From Sedimenticola sp. (GTDB taxonomy: Bacteria > Pseudomonadota > Gammaproteobacteria > Chromatiales > Chromatiaceae): 48,079 nt of DNA. The position numbers were made by a program, and so were the translations under genes. This document shows, in pieces, positions 33,225 to 47,596 of the stretch. The notes below the pieces were generated by a model, which searched no databases, was not told the origin of the DNA, and was given only the letters and a program-made list of their open reading frames with translations. The DNA lies in contig JALVEW010000010.1 in assembly GCA_027030425.1 (NCBI GenBank), forward strand, positions 1-48,079. The letters run 5' to 3'. Every line of letters begins with the position of its first letter. The stretch's first letter is position 1.

Positions 33225-34121
33225 TCAATGGACCCGCTGTACCACGTAACGGGCCAGATGGCGCAGCTGGTCGGCTTCCGGGCCGAAATCCGACAGGGCA
33301 GCCAGGGCTTCGTCCAGGAGTTCCTGGGCTTTCTCCCGGGCGCCGTCCAGGCCCAGGAGCCCGGGATAGGTGGGCTTGTTGGCGGCGGCGTCCTTGCCCT
33401 GAGTCTTGCCCAGGGTGTTGGTGTCGCTGACCACGTCCAGGATGTCGTCCTGTACCTGGAAGGCCAGGCCGATGGCCTTGGCGTAATGCCCCAGCTGCCG
33501 TTGTTGCTCCTCGCTGCCGCCTCCGGCGAGGGCACCCAGCTGCACGCTGGCGCGGATCAGGGCGCCGGTCTTGTGAATGTGCATGATTTCCAGCTCCGGA
33601 AGGCTCAGTTCCTTGTTCACTGCGTCGATATCCATGGCCTGACCGCCGGCCATGCCCCTGGAGCCGCTGGCGGAGGCCAGCAGCCGCACCATGCGCAGAG
33701 AGGTTTCCGCGGGCAGTTGTTGCTGTCCGTTGGTGAGCAGCCGGAAGGCCAGGGACTGCAGGGCGTCACCCACCAGGATGGCGGTTGCCTCATCGTAGGC
33801 GCGATGACAGGTCGGTTTGCCCCGGCGCAGATCGTCGTCATCCATGGCGGGCAGGTCGTCATGCACCAGGGAATAGCTGTGGATGAGCTCCACCGCGCAG
33901 GCGGCCATGTCCAGCTGTTCCGGGCGGCCGCCGCAGGCCAGGCCGCTGGCGTAGACCAGGATGGGGCGCACCCGCTTGCCGCCATTGAAGGTGGCATAGC
34001 GCATGGCTTCATGCAGCCGGGAAGGTTCGATGGCCGTGTCTGGAAGCTGTTGATTCAGAGCCTTGTCCACCCGGGACAGGCAGAGGGCGGAAAAATCCGC
34101 GAAGCTGGTGTCAGTCTGCAT
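33225..34121 (-). CDS. ispA: Farnesyl/geranyl diphosphate synthase
   Basis: 298 residues from the ATG at 34121 (MQTDTSFADF). The start overlaps the end of xseB by 11 bp. The first Asp-rich motif is LVHDDLPAMDDDD and the second is FQVQDDILD, the binding sites for Mg-diphosphate. The FARM-region small residues fit a short-chain (C15) enzyme. In many gammaproteobacteria the order is xseB-ispA-dxs. Here no dxs follows, and a 101-bp repeat sits just past the stop. Confidence 0.95.
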   Translation of the reverse strand: MQTDTSFADFSALCLSRVDKALNQQLPDTAIEPSRLHEAMRYATFNGGKRVRPILVYASGLACGGRPEQLDMAACAVELIHSYSLVHDDLPAMDDDDLRRGKPTCHRAYDEATAILVGDALQSLAFRLLTNGQQQLPAETSLRMVRLLASASGSRGMAGGQAMDIDAVNKELSLPELEIMHIHKTGALIRASVQLGALAGGGSEEQQRQLGHYAKAIGLAFQVQDDILDVVSDTNTLGKTQGKDAAANKPTYPGLLGLDGAREKAQELLDEALAALSDFGPEADQLRHLARYVVQRVH

Positions 34122-34356
34122 GGTCGGGATTGAATGCTTCCGGTTCCGCGTCCATGCTTTTTTCGCTAAGGATGCTGACCTTCTGCTCGGCTTCGGCGAG
34201 GAGCTTCTGGCAGTTGCGGAACAGGGCAACGCCCCGTTCAAAGGCTTTCAGGGATTCTTCCAGGGAAATATCCCCCTGCTCGAGTTGTTCCACGATGGCC
34301 TGGAGTTCGTCACGGGCGCTTTCGAAATCCAGGTTTTCCGGTTTTTTTCGGCTCAT
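34111..34356 (-). CDS. xseB: Exonuclease VII small subunit
   Basis: 81 residues from the ATG at 34356 (MSRKKPENLDFESARDELQ). The helical LEQGDISLEESLKAFERG segment is the XseB signature. It partners XseA, which is not in the window. Family length is about 80 residues. A plausible sigma70 promoter lies immediately upstream. Confidence 0.95.
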   Translation of the reverse strand: MSRKKPENLDFESARDELQAIVEQLEQGDISLEESLKAFERGVALFRNCQKLLAEAEQKVSILSEKSMDAEPEAFNPDHAD

Positions 34357-34387
34357 TGCTGGGTACTGGATGTATTGGGCAGGCTGC

Positions 34388-34416
34388 AAAATACCCCACT
34401 CAAGGGCTTGCTGCAA
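34388..34416 (-). promoter_or_regulatory. Candidate xseB-ispA promoter
   Basis: On the minus strand TTGCAG (34416-34411) and TATTTT (34393-34388) are separated by 17 bp. The -10 end is 31 nt before the xseB ATG. Both hexamers resemble sigma70 consensus. Confidence 0.4.
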
Positions 34417-34510
34417 TGATATGAGCAGGATTTGCGGTGCTCGCTATGTTCAAGGAGGGGCTGGGGCGGTAAACTTTCGCCCCTGACGTCATCCATATTT
34501 GGTGTGTGCC

Positions 34511-36997
<2,487 letters not shown>

Positions 36998-36998
<1 letters not shown>

Positions 36999-38029
36999 TG
37001 AAGCAATATCTGATTTTGTTGTTGCTGGCCCTGAGCCTGCCTCTGCATGCTGCGCCGGACGGCAAGGCCCTGTATGAAGAGAACTGCAGTGTCTGCCATC
37101 ATTTCAGGGGCAAGGGCGGTATCGGCCTGCCCCTGACACCGGAGATTCTATCCCAGGTGTCTGATGATTACCTGGCTCGCACCATACGCGTGGGTCGCCC
37201 CGGACGCATCATGCCCTCTTTCAATACCATGAGCGATGCCCAGGTGGAAGCCATCGTGCGCTACATCCGCAGCTGGTCCGGCAAGCCGGGGCCGGTGTTC
37301 GAGAAGACACGCATCAAGGGAGATGCCAGCAAGGGCAAGCCGCTTTATGAAAAGAATTGCGTGCGTTGCCATGGACAGGACGGCAGCGGGGAAGGGCCGG
37401 GTACCGGCGTGACCCTGTCCCGGGAGCGCTCGTTCATGGTCATGCCGGCGGCGCTGAACAATCCGGGCTTCCAGCAGTCCGCGTCCGATGCCATGATCCG
37501 TGACATCATTCGCTCCGGGCGCAAGGTGGGGGGTATGCCCTCTTTCAAGAGCAAGCTGACCGACGAGGAGATCGCCCACGTGGTGGCCTATGTGCGCACC
37601 CTGCAGCCGCCAAAGCAAAAGCAGGGCATGGAAGAATGGCGTGGCAAGCCGGCCTATATCATGGAATCTCCCTATGATTTCGACACCACGGTAGAGAATG
37701 TGAAGCAGGCCCTTACCGGCGCCAATTTCCGCATTTTTCCGCCGCGTTACCTGGAGCAGGGTCTGACAGACGAGTTCAGCGTGAACACCCGCCAGATCAG
37801 CATCCGCTTCTGTAATTTCAAGGAACTGTACCACCTGCTCAACATCGACCCCCGCCTGGGTACGGTGCTGCCCTGCCGCATCAACGTCATCGAGCGGGAT
37901 GGCAAGGTGCTGGTGATCTCCGCCAACGTGGCCCAGCTGGCCACCCTGTTCAACAACCAGGAGCTTTCCGAGGTGGGCGTGCTCATGGAGGAAATCATTT
38001 TTTCCGTCATGGAGGAGGCTACCCTGTGA
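36998..38029 (+). CDS. Dihaem cytochrome c fused to a DUF302 domain
   Basis: 343 residues. Signal peptide 1-18. The first haem site is C30-S-V-C33-H34 with axial M72 (GRIMPSF). The second is C121-V-R-C124-H125 with M180 (GGMPSF). The DUF302 domain covers about 219-343 (YIMESPYDFDTTVENVKQAL...VGVLMEEIIFSVME). The protein is periplasmic and probably carries electrons between a DUF302 partner and the respiratory chain. The start overlaps the parE stop by 1 bp, and the next DUF302 gene overlaps the stop by 4 bp. Confidence 0.9.
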
Positions 38030-38487
38030 AAAAGCTGCTTGCGATATTGATAATGCTGATGGCGGGTGTTGCTTCCGGCGCCGGGCAGACCCTGGTCATG
38101 GTGCGCAGCCCTGCCAAGGCGACGCATGTCATGGACGTGCTCAAGGAAACAATCCTGGAGTATGGTTATCAGACCGCCCATGTTCAGCGCTGCGATGGCG
38201 GCATGGCCGAATTCCACTACAAGTCCGATTTCTACCGCGTGGTGTTTTTCGGCAAGGTGGAGGAGGTGCGAGAAGTGCTCAGGCGCCATCCCGAGATGTC
38301 GCCCTATTTGCCCCTGAAGATTGCCGTGGTGGCGGAAGAAGAGGATACAGTGCTCGCCGCCGTGGATCCCCGCGCCCTGGCTCCCATGTTTCCCGATGAT
38401 CCCGGGCTGCAGGTGTTGCTTGCCCGCTGGTACAACGACATCAACTCCATGCTCGAAGAGATGCGTAAGCTGAAAATACACAGATGA
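38026..38487 (+). CDS. Exported DUF302 protein
   Basis: 153 residues from a GTG at 38026, overlapping the cytochrome stop by 4 bp. A signal peptide ends near GVASGAG. The DUF302 fold includes [27 protein letters not shown] and the C-terminal half of paired strands and helices. It is predicted periplasmic and the natural partner of the cytochrome-DUF302 fusion upstream. DUF302 is common in sulfur-metabolising and other bacteria but its reaction is not known. parC follows with a 4-bp overlap. Confidence 0.9.
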   Translation: MKKLLAILIMLMAGVASGAGQTLVMVRSPAKATHVMDVLKETILEYGYQTAHVQRCDGGMAEFHYKSDFYRVVFFGKVEEVREVLRRHPEMSPYLPLKIAVVAEEEDTVLAAVDPRALAPMFPDDPGLQVLLARWYNDINSMLEEMRKLKIHR

Positions 38488-40727
38488 GCGAACACTATAC
38501 CGAGGAGGGCGTCGAGCGCATACGCCTCGCTGAATTCACCGAGAAGGCCTACCTGGACTATTCCATGTATGTCATTCTCGACCGCGCCCTGCCACATATT
38601 GGCGACGGGCTGAAACCCGTGCAACGGCGCATTGTGTACGCCATGTCCGAGCTGGGCCTGTCGGCGGCCAGTAAGCACAAGAAGTCCGCCCGCACCGTGG
38701 GCGACGTGCTGGGCAAGTTCCACCCCCATGGTGACACGGCTTGCTACGAGGCCATGGTGCTCATGGCCCAGTCCTTTTCCTACCGTTACCCCCTTATCGA
38801 TGGCCAGGGAAACTGGGGTTCGCCCGACGATCCCAAATCCTTTGCCGCCATGCGTTACACTGAGGCGCGCCTGACGCCCTATGCCAAAGTCTTGCTGGCG
38901 GAGCTGGGGCAGGGTACGGTGGAGTGGGTGCCCAACTTCGATGGCACCCTCAAGGAGCCCAGCCTGCTGCCGGCGCGCCTGCCCAATGTGCTGCTCAATG
39001 GCGCCACGGGTATCGCCGTGGGCATGGCCACGGATATCCCCCCGCACAACCTGCGGGAGGTGGTGAGCGCATGCATCCGCCTCATCGAGGCGCCCAGGAG
39101 CACCCTGGAGGAACTGTGTGAGCATGTGCCCGGCCCGGATTTTCCCACCGAGGCGGAAATCATCACCCCCCGAGCCGAATTGCTGAAGATCTACGAGACC
39201 GGCCGTGGCAGTGTCAAGGCCCGCGCCCGCTGGGAAAAGGAAGATGGTAACGTGGTGATCAGTGCCTTGCCTTACCAGGTGTCGGGTGCCAAGATCCTGG
39301 AACAGATCGCCAGCCAGATGCGCGCCAAGAAACTGCCCTGGATAGAGGACTTGCGGGATGAATCCGATCATGAGAATCCCACCCGCCTGGTGGTGGTTCC
39401 CCGCTCCAATCGGGTGGATCTGGAACGTCTCATGTCCCACCTGTTCGCCACCACGGACCTGGAACGCAGCTACCGGGTGAATCTGAATCTCATTGGCCTG
39501 GACGGCCGCCCCAAGGTGAAGAACCTGCGCGAGATTCTGGTGGAATGGCTGGAATTCCGTTTCGCCACCGTGCGCCGGCGGCTGCGGCACCGCCTGAACA
39601 AGGTGCTGGACCGCCTGCATCTGTTGGAAGGCCTGCTCATCGCCTTCCTCAATATCGATGAGGTCATTCACATCATCCGCACCGAGGACGAGCCCAGGCC
39701 CGTACTCATGGCCCGCTTCGATCTCACCGAGATCCAGGCGGACTATGTGCTGGACACCAAGCTGCGCCAGCTGGCGCGGCTGGAAGAAATGAAGATCCGC
39801 GCCGAGCAGGAGGAACTGGCCAAGGAAAGGGACCAGCTGGAAAAGACCCTGGGCTCGAAACAGCGTATGAAAACCCTGGTGCGCAAGGAACTGCAGGCGG
39901 ATGCCGAGGAATACGGTGACGATCGCCGTTCACCCCTGGTGGAGCGCGAAGCTGCCAGCGCCATGGATGAATCCGAGCTGACACCGAGCGAGCCCGTAAC
40001 CGTGGTGCTGTCGGAAAAAGGCTGGGTACGTGCCGCCAAGGGGCATGACATCGACCCGACGGGCCTCAATTACAAGGCAGGGGACGGTTTCCGCGACGCC
40101 GTGCGCCTGCGCAGCAACCAGCCTGCCATTTTTCTTGATTCCACCGGGCGCAGTTACTCCCTCATGGCCCATACCCTGCCATCGGCCCGGGGACAGGGCG
40201 AGCCCCTGACAGGGCGCTTCTCGCCGCCGGATGGGGCCGTGTTCGTGGCCGCCCTGGGGGGTGATCCGGAACAGCGCTGGCTGCTGGCCTCGGATGCCGG
40301 CTATGGCTTCATCACCCCGGCCAGGAACCTGCTGGCCAACACTAAGAAGGGAAAATCCGTGCTTACCCTGCCCAAGGGAGCGCGGGTGCTCAAGGCTCGT
40401 CCGGTGTCGGATGTGCACACGGATCGGGTGGTGGCCGTGACCAGCGAAGGCCGCATGCTGGTGATTCCCCTGAGCGACCTGCCCGAAATGGCCCGGGGCA
40501 AGGGCAACAAAATTATTGGCATTCCCGGCAAGCGGGTGGCCGAGCGCGAGGAATACGTGGTGGATCTACTGGTGGTGCCCGAGGGTGGCAAGGTGAAGCT
40601 GCTGTCCGGCAAACGCCATCTTAATCTCAAGGCGGCGGATCTCAATGCCTATGAAGGCGAGCGGGGACGCCGGGGCAACAAGCTGCCCCGGGGCTTCCAG
40701 AAGGTCGATGGTCTCGAACTTCTGTAA
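38484..40727 (+). CDS. parC: DNA topoisomerase IV subunit A
   Basis: 747 residues. The breakage-reunion domain contains [12 protein letters not shown], and the active-site Tyr is Y125 in [12 protein letters not shown]. The position aligned with E. coli ParC Ser80 is T85 here, a conservative Thr. A coiled coil and the C-terminal beta-pinwheel (about 500-740) follow. It is the fifth gene of the CNP1-parE-cytochrome-DUF302-parC operon. Confidence 0.97.
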   Translation: MSEHYTEEGVERIRLAEFTEKAYLDYSMYVILDRALPHIGDGLKPVQRRIVYAMSELGLSAASKHKKSARTVGDVLGKFHPHGDTACYEAMVLMAQSFSYRYPLIDGQGNWGSPDDPKSFAAMRYTEARLTPYAKVLLAELGQGTVEWVPNFDGTLKEPSLLPARLPNVLLNGATGIAVGMATDIPPHNLREVVSACIRLIEAPRSTLEELCEHVPGPDFPTEAEIITPRAELLKIYETGRGSVKARARWEKEDGNVVISALPYQVSGAKILEQIASQMRAKKLPWIEDLRDESDHENPTRLVVVPRSNRVDLERLMSHLFATTDLERSYRVNLNLIGLDGRPKVKNLREILVEWLEFRFATVRRRLRHRLNKVLDRLHLLEGLLIAFLNIDEVIHIIRTEDEPRPVLMARFDLTEIQADYVLDTKLRQLARLEEMKIRAEQEELAKERDQLEKTLGSKQRMKTLVRKELQADAEEYGDDRRSPLVEREAASAMDESELTPSEPVTVVLSEKGWVRAAKGHDIDPTGLNYKAGDGFRDAVRLRSNQPAIFLDSTGRSYSLMAHTLPSARGQGEPLTGRFSPPDGAVFVAALGGDPEQRWLLASDAGYGFITPARNLLANTKKGKSVLTLPKGARVLKARPVSDVHTDRVVAVTSEGRMLVIPLSDLPEMARGKGNKIIGIPGKRVAEREEYVVDLLVVPEGGKVKLLSGKRHLNLKAADLNAYEGERGRRGNKLPRGFQKVDGLELL

Positions 40728-40800
40728 GAGCGGCGTGCAAAACGGAAATGTGCCATAATACCGGGCTTGATGAACTCCAATCCTGTGGAGAAATGATCCG

Positions 40801-41136
40801 ATGAATTTCTTTATCAATGATGCCTGGGCCGAAGCAGCCCCCGCGGCGGCGGCCGGCCCCAATGGCCTGGCAGGCCTGATCTTTCCTATCGGCCTGATCC
40901 TGATTCTTTATTTCTTCATGATTCGTCCCCAGGTGAAGCGCCAGAAGGCCCATCGCGCCCTGGTGGAAAGCCTGAAGAAGGGGGATGAGGTACAGACCAT
41001 GGGTGGTCTCATGGGCAAGATCACCGAGGTGGGCGAGAATTTCGTCAAGGTGGAAGTGGCTGATGGCATGGAAGTCACCGTGCGCCGTTCCGCGGTGGAG
41101 GCGGTCATGCCCAAGGGTACCCTCAAGGAACTTTGA
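40801..41136 (+). CDS. yajC: Preprotein translocase subunit YajC
   Basis: 111 residues. A membrane helix (LAGLIFPIGLILILYFFMIRPQ) at about 22-44 is followed by the cytoplasmic YajC domain (VKRQKAHRALVESLKKGDEVQTMGGLMGKI). YajC joins SecD and SecF in the holotranslocon. A possible -10 (CATAAT at 40754-40759) precedes it in the 73-bp gap after parC. secD follows 56 bp later. Confidence 0.97.
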   Translation: MNFFINDAWAEAAPAAAAGPNGLAGLIFPIGLILILYFFMIRPQVKRQKAHRALVESLKKGDEVQTMGGLMGKITEVGENFVKVEVADGMEVTVRRSAVEAVMPKGTLKEL

Positions 41137-41192
41137 GCCCTCATTCTTTGTTCTTATTTCTTGTCACCAACCAATAATCACAATCCCTAGAC

Positions 41193-43049
<1,857 letters not shown>

Positions 43050-43063
43050 TTCGGTAAGCATCC

Positions 43064-43999
43064 ATGAGAACCCTGACTTCGAATCTGCATTTCAACTTCA
43101 TGGGCAAGCGCAAGCTGGCCATGACCTTTTCCATTGCCCTGGTGGTCATTTCCCTGGCATCCCTGCTCACCCGGGGACTGGTTTTCGGCATCGACTTTAC
43201 CGGGGGTACGCTCATCGAAGTGGGTTACTCGGAGGATGCCGATCTGGAAGCGGTGCGTGCCGCCCTGGCCGGGAACGGCTTTGCGGAGGCCCAGGTGCAG
43301 CAGTTCGGCACGCCCAGGGACGTGCTGATACGGCTGGCGCCTCGTGAAGGCGTGAAGAGTTCCGAACTTAGCGACAAGGTGTTCGGCATCCTCAGCGAGC
43401 AATCTCCCGGCAAGGTGGAACTGCGCCGGGTGGAGTTCGTCGGTCCCCAGGTGGGTGATGAACTCACCGAGGACGGCGCTCTGGCGGTGCTGGTGTCGTT
43501 GATGGCCATTCTCATGTACGTGGCGGTGCGTTTTGAATGGCGTTTCGCTGTGGGTTCCGTCATTGCCCTGGTGCATGACGTGACCATCACCCTGGGCTTC
43601 TTCTCCCTGTTCCAGATGGAATTCGATCTCACGGTGCTGGCGGCGGTGCTGGCGGTTATCGGTTACTCCCTGAACGACACCATCGTGGTCTTCGACCGCA
43701 TCCGCGAGAACTTCCGCAAGATCCGCAAGGGCGATTCCGAGGAAATCATCAATACGTCCCTGAACCAAACCCTGGCGCGGACCATCGTCACATCCCTGAC
43801 CACCCTCATCGTGCTCATCGCCCTGTTCATTCTTGGGGGAGAGATCATCCACAACTTCTCTCTGGCACTGATCCTGGGCGTGGTAGTGGGCACCTATTCC
43901 TCCATCTACGTGGCCAGCAGCGCCGTGCTCATGCTGGGTGTAAGCAAGGCGGATCTCATGCCGGTGCAGAAGGAAGGCGTCATCGACGACATGCCCTGA
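43064..43999 (+). CDS. secF: Protein translocase subunit SecF
   Basis: 311 residues. The N-terminal helix (AMTFSIALVVISLASLLTRGLVFGIDFTGG) is followed by a short periplasmic region and five helices at about 140-295 with the VIGYSLNDTIVVFDRIREN motif. It forms one SecDF complex with SecD. Its stop is 9 bp from the stop of the convergent TPR gene, and no terminator hairpin is obvious there. Confidence 0.98.
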   Translation: MRTLTSNLHFNFMGKRKLAMTFSIALVVISLASLLTRGLVFGIDFTGGTLIEVGYSEDADLEAVRAALAGNGFAEAQVQQFGTPRDVLIRLAPREGVKSSELSDKVFGILSEQSPGKVELRRVEFVGPQVGDELTEDGALAVLVSLMAILMYVAVRFEWRFAVGSVIALVHDVTITLGFFSLFQMEFDLTVLAAVLAVIGYSLNDTIVVFDRIRENFRKIRKGDSEEIINTSLNQTLARTIVTSLTTLIVLIALFILGGEIIHNFSLALILGVVVGTYSSIYVASSAVLMLGVSKADLMPVQKEGVIDDMP

Positions 44000-44008
44000 A
44001 CCGGGAAA

Positions 44009-45556
44009 CTACCAGGGGCGGGGTTCCCTCAGGGGGGCTGAACGGGTACTGATGGCCCGCTGTTCTTCCAGCATGAACTGGTTGCGCATCAGGTAGGCTG
44101 GATTGCCTTCCGCCTGCTCCAGCCATTGCTCCATGAGTCCCATGACGCCCCTGCCGGCCTTTTCCGCTTCCGAGCCCTGCATCTCCTGGTTGCTTTCTTC
44201 CATGGCCTCGGTATCAGGCTGGTTGCCCTGCTGGTCGAATTCTTCCACGGCGCCCTGGTCCTTGCCCGCCTCTTCGGCGTCGAAGGTTTCCGTTTCGCTG
44301 GCTGCTGGTCCGGCGCGGCGCGGCGGGGGAGCTTGCTCACCCGGCGGGGGCGGAGCGGGGCGCTGCTCTTCTTCGCCGGCGGCCCTGTCTCCCTGAGACT
44401 GCTCTTTCTCTGTCTCCCCGCTGGCTTCCTGTTCCCTGTCCTGGCCCTTGTCGCCTTGTTGTTCCTGCTCGGCTTCGCTGCCAGCCGATTCTTCCTGGGC
44501 TTTCTGCTCCTCGGGCTGCTTGCCCTTGTCTTCCTGCTCGCCGGGTTGTTCGTCCCTGCCGGTCCTGTCTTCCTGTTGCTTCTCGCCGCCAGCCTGGTCC
44601 TGCTGCTCCGATTCTTCTTTGCCGCTGTCGTCCTGCTGCTCTTTGACTTGCTGGTCGCCGGATGACGGCTGTTCCTGTTCTTGCTCGCCGGAAGCACTGT
44701 CCTGATGTTCTTCGGACTGCTGTTGCCCACTTGAAGATTCTTCTTCCGATTGTTGGTCTCCTGATGACTGCTGCTGCTCGGATTCCTGGTCGCCCGAGGA
44801 CTGTTGCTGGTCTGATTCCTGGTCCCCGGAGGACTGTTGCTGCTCCGACTCCTGGTCGCCCGAGGACTGTTGCTGGTCTGATTCCTGATCGCCGGAAGAT
44901 TGCTGTTCTTCGGATTCCTGGTCGCCAGAGGATTGCTGTTCTTCCGACTCCTGGTCGCCCGAGGATTGTTGCCGGTCTGATTCCTGATCGCCGGAAGATT
45001 GTTGTTCTTCGGATTCCTGGTCTCCGGAGGACTGCTGTTCCTCGGACTCCTGTTGTTCTTTGGATTCCTGCTCCTGTGATGACTGTTTTTCCTGTTCTTT
45101 TCCTTCCTGCTGTTTCTGTTTCTCCTCTTCCTGCTTCTGCTGTGCTTCCTTTTCCTTGCGCTGCTGCTCGGCTTCCGCGGCAAGGGCGGTGACCAGGGAC
45201 AGGTTGTAACGAGCATCGACGTGATCGGGCCGGTTCTTCAGCACCTGCCGGTAGTTGTCAGCGGCCTCCTGCAGGCGGTTCAGCTGGAACAGGCAATTGC
45301 CCAGGTTGTACAGGGCTTCGTCCCGCAATTCCCGGTCCTTCACCTCGGCGAAGCGTTGCGCCGCTGCTTCGTAACGGCCGGCGCGGTACAGGGCGACGCC
45401 CTGGCGGAAGGGATCAGGGAATTTTGTCGCGGCTTCCTCGTATTGACCCGCTTGGTAGGCTTCCACGGCCTGAAGCTTGCGGTTTTTGAACCAGTCGGCC
45501 TGACTTGTGGCGGATGCCAGCAGGAGAGAAAGCAAAAGCAGGCTCCGGGTCTTCAT
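44009..45556 (-). CDS. TPR protein with long acidic Gln/Glu-rich repeat region (BatC/Vwa-cluster type)
   Basis: 515 residues from the ATG at 45556. A signal peptide (MKTRSLLLLSLLLASATSQA) is followed by TPR repeats (about 25-120) with EALYNLGNCLFQLNRLQEAADNYRQVL. Residues about 135-400 are almost only E, Q, S, D, K and G, including nine 11-residue repeats. A conserved C-terminus MEQWLEQAEGNPAYLMRNQFMLEEQR resembles TPR partners of VWA proteins in MoxR clusters. It overlaps the upstream VWA gene by 4 bp. Its role is probably envelope or assembly-related. Confidence 0.8.
   Translation of the reverse strand: MKTRSLLLLSLLLASATSQADWFKNRKLQAVEAYQAGQYEEAATKFPDPFRQGVALYRAGRYEAAAQRFAEVKDRELRDEALYNLGNCLFQLNRLQEAADNYRQVLKNRPDHVDARYNLSLVTALAAEAEQQRKEKEAQQKQEEEKQKQQEGKEQEKQSSQEQESKEQQESEEQQSSGDQESEEQQSSGDQESDRQQSSGDQESEEQQSSGDQESEEQQSSGDQESDQQQSSGDQESEQQQSSGDQESDQQQSSGDQESEQQQSSGDQQSEEESSSGQQQSEEHQDSASGEQEQEQPSSGDQQVKEQQDDSGKEESEQQDQAGGEKQQEDRTGRDEQPGEQEDKGKQPEEQKAQEESAGSEAEQEQQGDKGQDREQEASGETEKEQSQGDRAAGEEEQRPAPPPPGEQAPPPRRAGPAASETETFDAEEAGKDQGAVEEFDQQGNQPDTEAMEESNQEMQGSEAEKAGRGVMGLMEQWLEQAEGNPAYLMRNQFMLEEQRAISTRSAPLREPRPW
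44753..45049 (-). repeat. Nine tandem 33-bp units inside the TPR gene
   Basis: Units of exactly 33 bp encode ESEEQQSSGDQ with EE, DR, DQ or EQ variants at positions 3-4. All nine are in frame, and the sequence changes are mostly synonymous or E/D/Q swaps. The array could expand or contract by slippage without breaking the frame. Confidence 0.95.
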
Positions 45557-46566
45557 GACAGCCTCCGGGAGAAACGGTTGCTGCGCCCAAAAAGATAGAG
45601 TATCAGGAAGATTACCGGGAACAGGAACAGGTAGAAACGCTCGTTCCACACGCGGGTGGGCATTGTCTCCAGTTGCTGTTGCTCGGCGTTGGCAAGAATC
45701 TGCTCCAGCAGATTGCGGGTGTCGTCCTCTCGGTAATCCGCCAGCTGGTACAGGCCGCCGCCATGTTCCGCCAGCTGCCTGAGTTCTTCTTCGTTGAGAC
45801 GGGACACGGGAGTACGGGCGCCTCGGGGGACATAGCGCTCCGGCACCAGGCCGCCCCCCTCCGTGCCCAGGGCCAGGACGTGCAGATGGATGTTATTCGC
45901 GCGTAGCGCATCCACCTTTTCCAGCAATCCGGGTTCATCGAAATCGCCATCCGTGACCAGCAGAATGTGCCGGGCCAGGGCATTGTCATCACCACGCAGC
46001 AGCAGGCTCGCCTTGTCCAGGGCATTGCCCAGGCGACTGCCGGGGAGGCTCACCAGGTCCGTGGACAGGCTGGGCAGGGTGCGCCCCAGGCTTTCCATGT
46101 CCTCGGTGACGGGGGAGACCACATGGGCCACGGTGGCAAAGGCCACCAGGCCCATGCGCAGACCGGGGTTCAGGCGCAGCAGGTCCTGGATTTCCTGCTT
46201 GGCTCTGTCCAGGCGGGAAGGACGCACGTCCCTGATGTTCATGGAGGCGGAAATGTCCAGCAGTACCACCAGCTCGGCGGCGGGGCGGAAGGCGCTGATG
46301 CGCTCGTAGTCCCAGCGTGGTCCGGCCATGGCCAGCACCATGAGCAGCCAGGCCATGCTCCAGGCCGCAAGCACCGGGGTGCTGTCGGGCATCTGGCCGC
46401 GCGCCTCGCCCGTGAGCCAGGGGAGCAAATGTTCATCCGCGTACAGGCTTTCCCGTCCGCGGCGCCGCACCGTGCGGCTGTAGCGTAGCCACAGCCACAC
46501 CAGGGGAATGGCCAGCAGTGCCAGGAGCCACAGGGGCTGGGCGAAATGGAAACCGCTCTCAGGCAT
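45553..46566 (-). CDS. VWA-domain membrane protein (BatA/BatB-like, second copy)
   Basis: 337 residues. Two N-terminal membrane helices (LLALLAIPLVWLWL, LAAWSMAWLLMVLAM) are followed by a VWA domain with the MIDAS motif DISASM near residue 100 and the VTDGDFDE and PGSRLGNAL segments. A membrane helix is near the C-terminus (FYLFLFPVIFLILYLFG). The gene overlaps both the previous and the next gene by 4-8 bp. Such proteins assemble with MoxR AAA+ ATPases in the periplasm or membrane. Confidence 0.85.
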   Translation of the reverse strand: MPESGFHFAQPLWLLALLAIPLVWLWLRYSRTVRRRGRESLYADEHLLPWLTGEARGQMPDSTPVLAAWSMAWLLMVLAMAGPRWDYERISAFRPAAELVVLLDISASMNIRDVRPSRLDRAKQEIQDLLRLNPGLRMGLVAFATVAHVVSPVTEDMESLGRTLPSLSTDLVSLPGSRLGNALDKASLLLRGDDNALARHILLVTDGDFDEPGLLEKVDALRANNIHLHVLALGTEGGGLVPERYVPRGARTPVSRLNEEELRQLAEHGGGLYQLADYREDDTRNLLEQILANAEQQQLETMPTRVWNERFYLFLFPVIFLILYLFGRSNRFSRRLS

Positions 46567-47596
46567 GTTTGCCTCCAGCGAGCCTTCTCATGCGCGCGCC
46601 GGGGAATAGGCCCAGGAGCAGCAGGGCCAGCAACGCCAGCCCCAGGGGCCAGCGATACAGGGGGCGGGGCACATAGACGGTGCGGGATTCGGCGCGGGTC
46701 TTTTCCAGCTCGTTGATGCGCGCGGAAATCTTTTCCAGGGCGTCGGTGTCGCTGGCGCGGAAGTAGGCGCCGCCGGTGATTTCGGCTATTTGGCGCATGA
46801 GGCTTTCGTCGAAGCCCAGATCCGTGCGCGTCACCAGCCGGCCTTCCTCGAAGATGGGCACCTCCTTGCGATGGCTGCCTACGCCTATGGTGTAAATGCG
46901 TACGCCTTCGGCGGCCGCCAGTTTGGCGGCTTCCAGGGGCGGAATGGTGCCGGCGGTGTTCTCGCCGTCGGCTACCAGGATGAGCACCCGGGAGCCTTCG
47001 GGACGTTCGCGCAGTTTCTTGATGCCCAGGCCGATGGCATCACCCATGGCCGTGCCGTCACCGGCGATGCGTGGCACCAGGTTGTCCAGCAGCTCGCGCA
47101 CGGCGTGGCGGTCCAGGGTGAGGGGTGAGAGCACGAAGGCCTGGTTGCCGAAGATGATCAGCCCCACGCGGTCGCTGTCGCGTTGCTCCAGGAAACGCCC
47201 CATGACGCCCTTCACCACCTGGATTCGGCTTACCTGTTGCCCCTGGACACTGAAATCCAGGGCTTCCATGGAATGGGAAGCATCCACCGCCAGCAGCAGG
47301 TCATAGCCTTCTATGCGTTCCTGGGTATAGGGTTGCAGCCACTGGGGCCGCATGAGGGCGAAGGTCAGGCCCAGCCACAGGAGGAGGATGAGCAACCGGT
47401 GCAGCCGGGAGCCGGCGCTGTCGCCGGGCCGGCTGGCGCTGAATGCCTGCTGCAGCTGAGCCAGGTTGGGATGCAGCAGGGTGGTATGGCGCTGGCGTTG
47501 CTCCTGACTGATTTCCGCAGCGCTTCGCCGCCACAGCCACTGCACGGCAGGCAACAGCAGCAAGAAGATCATCCATGGCCAGTGAAACTGCATCAT
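46559..47596 (-). CDS. VWA-domain membrane protein (BatA-like, first copy)
   Basis: 345 residues from the ATG at 47596 (MMQFHWPWMIFLLLL); the longer frame upstream is DUF4381 out of frame. Two N-terminal helices, then a VWA domain with the MIDAS motif DASHSM and metal Thr in DGTAMGDA, and ADGENTAG. A C-terminal membrane helix (LGLALLALLLLGLFPG) follows. It overlaps the DUF4381 gene by 4 bp and the second VWA gene by 8 bp. Confidence 0.87.
   Translation of the reverse strand: MMQFHWPWMIFLLLLPAVQWLWRRSAAEISQEQRQRHTTLLHPNLAQLQQAFSASRPGDSAGSRLHRLLILLLWLGLTFALMRPQWLQPYTQERIEGYDLLLAVDASHSMEALDFSVQGQQVSRIQVVKGVMGRFLEQRDSDRVGLIIFGNQAFVLSPLTLDRHAVRELLDNLVPRIAGDGTAMGDAIGLGIKKLRERPEGSRVLILVADGENTAGTIPPLEAAKLAAAEGVRIYTIGVGSHRKEVPIFEEGRLVTRTDLGFDESLMRQIAEITGGAYFRASDTDALEKISARINELEKTRAESRTVYVPRPLYRWPLGLALLALLLLGLFPGARMRRLAGGKHA

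Noticed and set aside
38720-38760. Thr in the ParC quinolone region as a resistance mutation
   Set aside because: Thr at this position (T85) is a natural conservative variant in related type II topoisomerases, so it is not evidence of resistance by itself.
44753-45049. CRISPR-like 33-bp repeat array
   Set aside because: The units are contiguous, in frame and inside a coding region, with no unique spacers.
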